From: an uncultured Coprococcus sp.
GTDB taxonomy: Bacteria; Bacillota; Clostridia; Lachnospirales; Lachnospiraceae
Direction: 5' to 3'
NCBI GenBank assembly: GCA_900548215.1
Contig: URJI01000068.1
Location: 1 to 15,719 of the forward strand
DNA length: 15,719 nucleotides
A program made the position numbers and the translations under genes. How positions within the stretch are numbered: the first letter of the stretch is position 1; each line of letters opens with the position of its first letter. A model generated the notes under the pieces. That model made no database searches and was not told the origin of the DNA. It was given only the letters and a program-made list of their open reading frames with translations. Shown here piece after piece: positions 1 through 4,960 of the stretch.

Positions 1-452
1 ATGTCGCACTGGCACTTTCAATACAGAATGTTCCTGCAAAACAGATAGATGCGAGGGTCAGGGCTGTTGCAAAGGAGCTTGAGATCGAGAGTGTTCTGAA
101 AAAGTATCCGTATCAGATGTCGGGGGGCCAGAAGCAGAGAGTCGCATCTGCAAGAGCCATCATCACTGATCCAAAGCTTGTGCTTGCAGATGAGCCTACG
201 GGAGCACTCGATTCCAAGTCGGCAAAGCTGTTGCTTGATAGACTTAAGCATCTAAATGAGGATCTCATGACAACGATACTCATGGTAACGCACGATTCAT
301 TTACAGCCAGCTATGCAGGCAGGATTCTTTTCATCAAGGATGGCAAGGTGTTCCATGAGCTCAGAAGAGGCAGAGATACCAGAAAAGAATTCTTCAATAA
401 GATCATAGATGTCGTGACACTGCTTGGGGGTGATCTGAATGACGCTCTTTAA
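1..452 (+). CDS. ABC transporter ATP-binding protein, BceA-like (5' end outside the window)
   Basis: C-terminal part of a nucleotide-binding subunit that hydrolyses ATP to drive the permease encoded next. The reading frame is open from base 3 to the TAA at 450-452, so the gene starts upstream and the ATG at 117 is internal. Visible in order: the signature motif MSGGQKQR, Walker B LVLADEP, the D-loop GALD and the switch histidine in MVTHD. The tail ending LLGGDLNDAL is typical of BceA-type ATPases. Walker A must lie outside the window. The stop overlaps the permease start by 14 bases, which points to translational coupling. BceAB-type transporters act with a two-component system, often encoded next to them; none is visible here, so it may lie upstream. 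The family call is firm; the drug or peptide recognised cannot be read from the sequence. Confidence 0.93.
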   Translation, partial: VALALSIQNVPAKQIDARVRAVAKELEIESVLKKYPYQMSGGQKQRVASARAIITDPKLVLADEPTGALDSKSAKLLLDRLKHLNEDLMTTILMVTHDSFTASYAGRILFIKDGKVFHELRRGRDTRKEFFNKIIDVVTLLGGDLNDAL

Positions 453-2529
453 GCTTTCTGCATCAAATATGAAGAAGAGTATAAAGGACTATGCCATATA
501 TTTCTTCACTCTGGTACTTGGTGTTGCAATCTTCTATGTGTTCAATGCCATAGAGACCCAGACCGCCATGCTCCAGATATCGGCTGATACAAGACAGGTC
601 GTACAGCTCATGAGCAAGATGATCGCGGGCGTCAGCGTGTTCATCGCATTTGTGCTCGGATTCCTCATCATATATGCAAGCCGTTTCCTGATGAAGAGGC
701 GTAACAAGGAATTTGGTCTGTATCTCATTCTTGGAATGGGAAAACGCAAGGTGTCCACAATGCTTTTCATCGAGACACTGATCATCGGACTTGTATCACT
801 TGTGGTAGGACTTCTTGCCGGAATAGGAATCTCACAGATAACAAGTGTACTTGTTGCAAACATGTTCGATGCAGATATGTCATCATACAGCTTTGTATTC
901 TCCGGCAGCGCATTTGCCAAGACCTGTCTGTATTTTGCAATCATATATGTGGTGGTTATAATCTTCAACACATTTATTATCAGCAAATGTAAGCTCATTG
1001 ACCTTTTCCAGAATGGAAGAAAGTCTGAGAACGTCAAGATTAAGAATCCGTGGGTATCAGTTATCGTGTTCCTGATATCAGCTGTATCACTTGGATATGC
1101 TTATCATGCGGTAATTACTGATATAAATGACATGTACATGAATGATCTCTACAAGTGGATCGTGGTCGGATGCGTTGCAACGGTGCTTTTCTTCTGGTCA
1201 GTGTCCGGAATGCTCTTCAGGATCGTGTCATCCATGAAGAATGTGTACTATAAGGGACTCAATACATTTGTCGTCAGACAGATGAGCAGCCGTGTAAATA
1301 CAAATGTACTTTCAATATCAGTCATCTGTCTGATGCTTTTTGTGACAATATGTGTGCTTTCATCAGCGCTTGCAGTGAAGAATTCCTTAAATGAGGGCAT
1401 TGCAAAGTACGCAAGAGCGGATGTGAGTATATCGAAAACCCAGAGCAGTGATTCAATCTATTATGACGAGGACGAGATGGGTAATGACAGCGAGACAAAT
1501 GATCTTTTGAAGAAACTTGAGGTGACTGATGGAAAGAGCATAGAAGATGTATATAGTGAAAATAATGTGGATCTTGGATCATACTTCTCAGATTACGTTG
1601 ACGTACACACATATACATGTCCTACACTTACAATCAGAAACTATCTGGGAGATGAGGCTCTGATTGATTCTCTTGGAATAGATGTAAACGCTTTGTCTAG
1701 ATTTGAGGGAACGGAGGAGATCATATCACAGTCTGACTACAACAAGGTGGCAAAGATTTATGACAAAGCGGAGATCCAGCTTGCCGATGACGAGTATGCC
1801 ATCCTTGCAAATTATAGAATATTCGTTAAGATCCGTGATGAGAGACTTCAGGAGGGAAAAGAGATAGAGGTATATGGCAACAAGCTTAAACCGGTTATCT
1901 CGTATTGTATAGATGGTGATATAGAGCTTGCCACTCAGCCCCTCAACACAGGTGTGTTTATCGTGCCGGATTCAGCCATTGAAGGTGCACAGTTCGCAAA
2001 AGAGTATTTCATCGGAAAGTATGCCGATCAGGACAGGGATGTCATACAGGATAGTGATACGATCATAAGGAATGTATCAAAGAAGGATGAACTTGGCGGA
2101 CTTATCACAGTAAATACCAAGGACAACGTGAAAGCAGCCAGCGTGGGAGTCGGAGCGATAGCATCATTTATAGGTATGTATATCGGACTTATATTCCTTA
2201 TATCTGGAGCAGCCATCCTTGCACTCAAAGAGCTCTCAGAGAGCACAGACAACATAGAGAGATATAAGATGCTCAGAAAGCTTGGCGTGGATCAGCACAT
2301 GATCAACAAGGCCCTTTTCTCGCAGATGGGACTATTCTTTGTATTCCCACTTGCTCTCGCCATAGTCCATTCGGTATTTGGAATGATGGTCAGCACGAAG
2401 ATCCTTGGCACTATGGGAGCGTATGATATAGCAGGTGCTATCGGAATCACGGCTGCCATCGTGGTAATCATATATGGCGGATATTTCCTTATAACGTATC
2501 TGTGCAGCAGGAAGATTATCAGTGAGTGA
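439..2529 (+). CDS. FtsX-like ABC transporter permease, BceB type
   Basis: 696-residue membrane subunit of a BceAB-type transporter, a family that recognises cell-wall-active peptides such as bacitracin, removes them from their lipid targets and signals to a histidine kinase. Hydrophobic segments lie near residues 18-37, 62-84, 108-136, 160-182, 204-224, 239-262 and 290-312. A polar domain of about 260 residues, presumably extracellular, follows (about 313-575), then three more segments near 576-600, 628-655 and 662-690. Ten segments with the large domain between the seventh and eighth is the BceB architecture, and the length is close to normal. An FtsX-type stretch (KRRNKEFGLYLILGMGKRK) begins near residue 86. 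The ATG overlaps the end of the ATPase gene. No cognate kinase, regulator or resistance gene is visible, so the substrate is unknown. Confidence 0.92.
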   Translation: MTLFKLSASNMKKSIKDYAIYFFTLVLGVAIFYVFNAIETQTAMLQISADTRQVVQLMSKMIAGVSVFIAFVLGFLIIYASRFLMKRRNKEFGLYLILGMGKRKVSTMLFIETLIIGLVSLVVGLLAGIGISQITSVLVANMFDADMSSYSFVFSGSAFAKTCLYFAIIYVVVIIFNTFIISKCKLIDLFQNGRKSENVKIKNPWVSVIVFLISAVSLGYAYHAVITDINDMYMNDLYKWIVVGCVATVLFFWSVSGMLFRIVSSMKNVYYKGLNTFVVRQMSSRVNTNVLSISVICLMLFVTICVLSSALAVKNSLNEGIAKYARADVSISKTQSSDSIYYDEDEMGNDSETNDLLKKLEVTDGKSIEDVYSENNVDLGSYFSDYVDVHTYTCPTLTIRNYLGDEALIDSLGIDVNALSRFEGTEEIISQSDYNKVAKIYDKAEIQLADDEYAILANYRIFVKIRDERLQEGKEIEVYGNKLKPVISYCIDGDIELATQPLNTGVFIVPDSAIEGAQFAKEYFIGKYADQDRDVIQDSDTIIRNVSKKDELGGLITVNTKDNVKAASVGVGAIASFIGMYIGLIFLISGAAILALKELSESTDNIERYKMLRKLGVDQHMINKALFSQMGLFFVFPLALAIVHSVFGMMVSTKILGTMGAYDIAGAIGITAAIVVIIYGGYFLITYLCSRKIISE

Positions 2530-2565
2530 GGATATAACTATTATTGAAAATAATTGCACTTTTTA

Positions 2566-2594
2566 TTGAATGAATAACATAATTATGTTATCAT
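2566..2594 (+). promoter_or_regulatory. Predicted sigma-A-type promoter upstream of the cysteine-rich cluster
   Basis: TTGAAT at 2566-2571, a 17-base spacer and TATCAT at 2589-2594, predicting a start near 2601. It is the best hexamer pair in the gap between the permease and the first cysteine-rich gene. No convincing promoter was found between the terminator-like hairpin at 2665 and the gene at 2790. An alternative pair, TTGCAC (2554-2559) with CATAAT (2578-2583), has an 18-base spacer. Confidence 0.5.
2575..2590. promoter_or_regulatory. 16-bp perfect palindrome in the promoter spacer (candidate operator)
   Basis: TAACATAATTATGTTA is its own reverse complement. It fills the spacer and touches the -10 of the predicted promoter, a position where a dimeric repressor would block RNA polymerase. 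The palindrome is seen directly; the regulator is unknown. Confidence 0.5.
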
Positions 2595-2600
2595 CAACAT

Positions 2601-2690
2601 ACGATATAAATGTGACATGTCACATTGTCTGGGCTGGTCGTAAGACCCAGGTCCAACCTAATTAGGCGGGGAGACTCCCCGCCATTTTTT
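2601..2690 (+). ncRNA. Structured leader or small RNA ending in a terminator-like hairpin (unclassified)
   Basis: The predicted roughly 90-base transcript contains several potential hairpins. The first is the 18-base palindrome AATGTGACATGTCACATT (2609-2626). The second can form from CTGGG/CCCAG or, alternatively, from GGTC-GTAA-GACC with a GNRA-type loop, near 2630-2651. A short CCTAATTAGG self-complement follows at 2657-2666, then the GC-rich hairpin with a T run. Mutually exclusive pairings ahead of a terminator resemble a riboswitch or attenuator for the cluster at 2790. It could equally be a free small RNA, or just the operon terminator plus a protein-binding palindrome. I do not recognise it as a known riboswitch class. 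Confidence 0.35.
2665..2690 (+). terminator. Intrinsic terminator
   Basis: A perfect GC-rich stem, GGCGGGGA at 2665-2672 with TCCCCGCC at 2676-2683 around a three-base loop, is followed by ATTTTTT. It can end the BceAB transcript and also end, or conditionally stop, the leader transcript that starts near 2601. Confidence 0.85.
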
Positions 2691-2789
2691 ATATAGAGTT
2701 GTAATGGGGAAATTCCTCAAAGGGATACATAAAAAGTAATTTTGATGGTTAACAAATGATTATTTGTATATGGATTGGAGGAAGTCATA

Positions 2790-3191
2790 ATGAACAAACA
2801 TGTAGAAAAAGCTATGGAGATAAGAAACGAGACACCGATGGTCAATAACTGTGCGCAGACCATTCTGCGGGCTTACGCGGATGAGCTCGGAATAACAGGA
2901 GATATGGCGGCAAAGCTCAGTGCTAATTTCGGTGGTGGCATGAAGTGTGGCTTGACATGCGGTGCGATCACAGGAGGACTTATGGTACTTGGCGCTCTGG
3001 GCGTTGAAAATCCATACGTGATAAATCAGTTCAGGCGCAGGATAGCAGATAACCACAATGGCATGACCGATTGTGCCGATCTGTTAAAGGCAAATGCACA
3101 AAAGGGTGGAATCAAGAAAGTGCACTGTGATGGCATGATCAGGGAGGCTATAGAGCTTATCGATGAACTGGTAGAAAGTAATGAAGGTTGA
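2790..3191 (+). CDS. C_GCAxxG_C_C family putative redox-active protein
   Basis: 133-residue soluble protein with no signal peptide or membrane segment. Cysteines lie at residues 21, 53, 57, 95 and 113. The centre reads CGLTCGAITGGLMVLG (from 53), the family's glycine-rich cysteine core, with further cysteines in DCADLL and VHCDGM. The family is named for its conserved cysteines and is thought to be redox-active or to bind metal; its reaction is not established. A TTG five codons upstream, at 2775, overlaps the ribosome binding site GGAGG (2777-2781), so I chose the ATG at 2790, eight bases after it. The arsenate reductase gene follows after 23 bases, implying one operon and a thiol, metalloid or electron-transfer role. 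A decayed partial copy lies at 4690-4881. Confidence 0.82.
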   Translation: MNKHVEKAMEIRNETPMVNNCAQTILRAYADELGITGDMAAKLSANFGGGMKCGLTCGAITGGLMVLGALGVENPYVINQFRRRIADNHNGMTDCADLLKANAQKGGIKKVHCDGMIREAIELIDELVESNEG

Positions 3192-3214
3192 ACGTAGAGT
3201 TGGAGGAAGCTTTT

Positions 3215-3631
3215 ATGAGAAAAAAGAGGGTTGCATTTATCTGTGTTCACAATTCCTGTAGGAGTCAGATTGCCGAGGCTCTCGGGAAATATCTGGCATA
3301 CGATGTATTTGAAAGCTATTCGGCGGGAACGGAGACGAAGCCACAGATCAATCAGGATGCAGTTCGGATCATGAAGGAATTATATGGGATAGATATGGAA
3401 GAAAACGGACAGTATAGCAAGCTGATCAGTGATATACCTGAATCGGATATTGTGATTTCTATGGGATGTAATGTCGGATGTCCGTTTATCGGAAGACCAT
3501 TTGATGACAACTGGGGACTGGAAGATCCGACTGGCTGTGATGATGAGACATTTAAGAAAGTAATAAAAGAAATCGAAAATAATATATTGAAGTTGAAGAA
3601 ACAAATTGGAGGAGACGCGCCATTGGAATAA
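3215..3631 (+). CDS. arsC: Arsenate reductase, thioredoxin-coupled type (low-molecular-weight phosphatase fold)
   Basis: 138-residue cytoplasmic enzyme that reduces arsenate to arsenite, passing oxidation along a cysteine relay to thioredoxin. The nucleophile loop CVHNSCR (C10 to R16) fits the CX5R signature, and C85 and C89 in MGCNVGCP match the two relay cysteines of the Staphylococcus plasmid enzyme. The general-acid region reads WGLEDPTG, with D104-P105. Length is normal for the family. The frame extends to a TTG at 3188, but GGAGG at 3202-3206 lies eight bases before the ATG at 3215, which also gives the usual N-terminus. It sits between two cysteine-rich genes, with no ArsR, ArsB or Acr3 in the window, so arsenite export would need a pump elsewhere. 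A related protein phosphatase is the alternative, but the relay cysteines favour ArsC. Confidence 0.88.
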   Translation: MRKKRVAFICVHNSCRSQIAEALGKYLAYDVFESYSAGTETKPQINQDAVRIMKELYGIDMEENGQYSKLISDIPESDIVISMGCNVGCPFIGRPFDDNWGLEDPTGCDDETFKKVIKEIENNILKLKKQIGGDAPLE

Positions 3632-3675
3632 AGATAAGATATTTTAATGGAGAACTTTCAGTTGAGGTGAAATAT

Positions 3676-4233
3676 ATGATGACAATAAGAGAAAAAGCTG
3701 AATACATCATAAGGGATATAAAACGGGAACAGGGAACAAATCCTGTCACTATATTTAGAAATATTGCTGCCAAAGACTATGTGAGTATGCATGGCCCGGA
3801 GCACCATATACTTGACGGTGCAAGTCTGCTGGTGGCATATAAAAATGCAGGTGGGAACATAGACATTGATGTTGCTCTGGATAAACTCATGTCCGAGGGG
3901 TTGCGCATGCCGGGGGCGATGTGTGGCTTATGGGGAATTTGCGGTGCTATAACATCCATAGGTGCGGCACTTGCCATAATTGACGGCACTGGACCACTAT
4001 CCGCTGATGGCACATGGGGAGATCACATGCAGTATACATCAGCGGCCATTGGTGAGCTTGGAACTATAAATGGTCCGAGATGCTGCAAACGGGATGCTAT
4101 GATAGCATTCAAGAATGGAATAGAGTATGTGAACAGCCATTATGGTATGGCGTTACAGTATGAGCATAGGCAATGTGAGTATAGTGATATGAATGCGCAG
4201 TGCATTGGGGAGAGATGCCCATTCTTTATTTAG
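3676..4233 (+). CDS. Cysteine-rich protein resembling DUF5714 family
   Basis: 185-residue soluble protein of unknown function. Cysteines are at 83, 89, 136, 137, 167, 176 and 181. The best-marked regions are MHGPEHH near residue 38, the core CGLWGICGAITSIG starting at 83, GPRCCKRD near 133, and a C-terminal C-x8-C-x4-C cluster that could bind metal or an Fe-S group. From memory it matches proteins labelled DUF5714; I could not search. The core resembles CGLTCGAITGG in the first gene of this cluster. The frame begins at a GTG (3667), but that lies in the ribosome binding site GAGGTGA (3664-3670), so the ATG at 3676 or the next codon is the likely start. It follows arsC by 44 bases and is probably co-transcribed. 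Confidence 0.7.
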   Translation: MMTIREKAEYIIRDIKREQGTNPVTIFRNIAAKDYVSMHGPEHHILDGASLLVAYKNAGGNIDIDVALDKLMSEGLRMPGAMCGLWGICGAITSIGAALAIIDGTGPLSADGTWGDHMQYTSAAIGELGTINGPRCCKRDAMIAFKNGIEYVNSHYGMALQYEHRQCEYSDMNAQCIGERCPFFI

Positions 4234-4276
4234 GCTCAGAAGGTAAAAAAACAGCGAAAAATGGAGGAGATAATAC

Positions 4277-4489
4277 ATGACATTGCAGATGAGAGACAGG
4301 GAAAATGTAGAACTTGGCGAAATGAAAAAACAGGTGTTTCTGATTCGAAAGATAACCAGAGACAAAGTTGCAGCTACAAGTGATTTCCTTGGTGTTTCAG
4401 AATCATTCGTTATCAAAGTCATGGTTTTAATTGAAGAAAATCCTGATCTTGATGATGAGGAAATTGCAGAAATGCTGGTTGATTTTTAA
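4277..4489 (+). CDS. Small protein of unknown function, 70 residues
   Basis: A short charged protein with no signal peptide or cysteines. The first half is basic (DRENVELGEMKKQ, then IRKITRDK) and the end is acidic (NPDLDDEEIAEMLVDF). The middle, KVAATSDFLGVSESFV, looks like a helix-turn-helix or similar helical hairpin. GGAGG at 4263-4267 lies nine bases before the ATG and a strong terminator follows, both supporting expression. Composition and layout also recall the C-terminal tail of Rpn/PD-(D/E)XK transposase-like proteins, so it may be a remnant domain. It begins 43 bases after the DUF5714-like gene and may be the last gene of that operon. I do not recognise a specific family. Confidence 0.5.
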   Translation: MTLQMRDRENVELGEMKKQVFLIRKITRDKVAATSDFLGVSESFVIKVMVLIEENPDLDDEEIAEMLVDF

Positions 4490-4512
4490 GAGTGAGAATA
4501 TAGTAAAAAAAC

Positions 4513-4569
4513 ATAGAGAACAGAAACCTTGCAGAATATAGTGCAGGGCTTTTGTTCTCTATATTTTAT
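4513..4569 (+). terminator. Strong intrinsic terminator, possibly bidirectional
   Basis: ATAGAGAAC (4513-4521) pairs with GTTCTCTAT (4554-4562). The stem continues inward, with one mismatch and two G-T pairs, through CCTTGCA to TGCAGGG around an eight-base loop. ATTTTA follows, and an A run lies just upstream at 4505-4510, so it could also stop transcription from the other side. It closes the cysteine-rich operon. Confidence 0.75.
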
Positions 4570-4689
4570 GGGGAAGGCTTTGATTATGTCAATTTTTGTA
4601 TCTTATTATATCACCGGGATTGCATTTTAAAACAAAGCATATTGTTAATAGCTCTGGCGAGTGCATTTCTTGTGATGTTTTATTTTTGC

Positions 4690-4881
4690 AGCAAAATGTA
4701 TTGATTTTGCAATGAATGCGGCTTGACATGCGGTGCGATCACAGGAGAACTTATGGTGCTTGGCGCTCTTGGTGTTGAGAAGCCTTATGTCATAAATCAG
4801 TTCAGGCGAAGGATAGCAGATAACCACAATGGCATTCCTCTGTGTTGCCGGGAGTTACTTAATCGCAGGGCGAAGTTATAA
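4690..4881 (+). pseudogene. Decayed partial copy of the C_GCAxxG_C_C gene
   Basis: Bases 4714-4835 closely match the middle of the gene at 2790 (bases 2941-3065), including the run encoding CGLTCGAIT and the run encoding NQFRRRIADNHNG. Before 4714 similarity fades, and the frame carries a TGA at 4702 with no start codon or ribosome binding site. After NHNG the match weakens (LCCREL against DCADLL) and the frame ends at 4879-4881. The N-terminal cysteine region and the C-terminal third are missing. The close match in the centre suggests a recent duplication or recombination remnant. The stretch from 4570 to 4690 before it shows no gene or recognisable element. Confidence 0.75.
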
Positions 4882-4891
4882 GTAATTAGTA

Positions 4892-4919
4892 TTGACACAG
4901 CAATAAACTCCTTTATAAT
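4892..4919 (+). promoter_or_regulatory. Promoter of the lipoprotein gene
   Basis: Perfect consensus hexamers TTGACA (4892-4897) and TATAAT (4914-4919) with a 16-base spacer predict a start near 4926. The -10 lies inside the left arm of the large inverted repeat, and the predicted start falls on the putative BlaI operator. A promoter this close to consensus is expected to need a repressor. Confidence 0.8.
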
Positions 4920-4956
4920 AAATATTACAAACGTAATATTTATTATAAAGGAGTTT
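4905..4956. repeat. Perfect 24-bp inverted repeat with a 4-base centre, containing -10, operator and ribosome binding site
   Basis: Bases 4905-4928 are the exact reverse complement of 4933-4956, separated by AAAC. The left arm includes the TATAAT box and the right arm includes the ribosome binding site AAGGAG (4948-4953) for the ATG at 4961. A transcript entering from upstream would fold both arms into a long hairpin and hide the ribosome binding site. A transcript starting near 4926 would lack nearly all of the left arm and leave it free. The repeat is seen directly; the insulating role is inference. Confidence 0.9.
4926..4937 (+). promoter_or_regulatory. Putative BlaI operator of the lipoprotein gene
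   Basis: TTACAAACGTAA at the centre of the inverted repeat and at the predicted transcription start. BlaI/MecI dimers bind dyads built on TACA/TGTA half-sites. The 10-base core TACAAACGTA (4927-4936) recurs on the opposite strand at the blaI promoter (9455-9464), the best evidence here that one repressor serves both genes. Confidence 0.7.
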
Positions 4957-4960
4957 TAAT

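Noticed and set aside
4645..4827. 60-residue minus-strand frame similar to the minus-strand frame at 2760-3056
   Set aside because: The similarity is only the reverse complement of the duplicated C_GCAxxG_C_C coding sequence, so neither is a gene.
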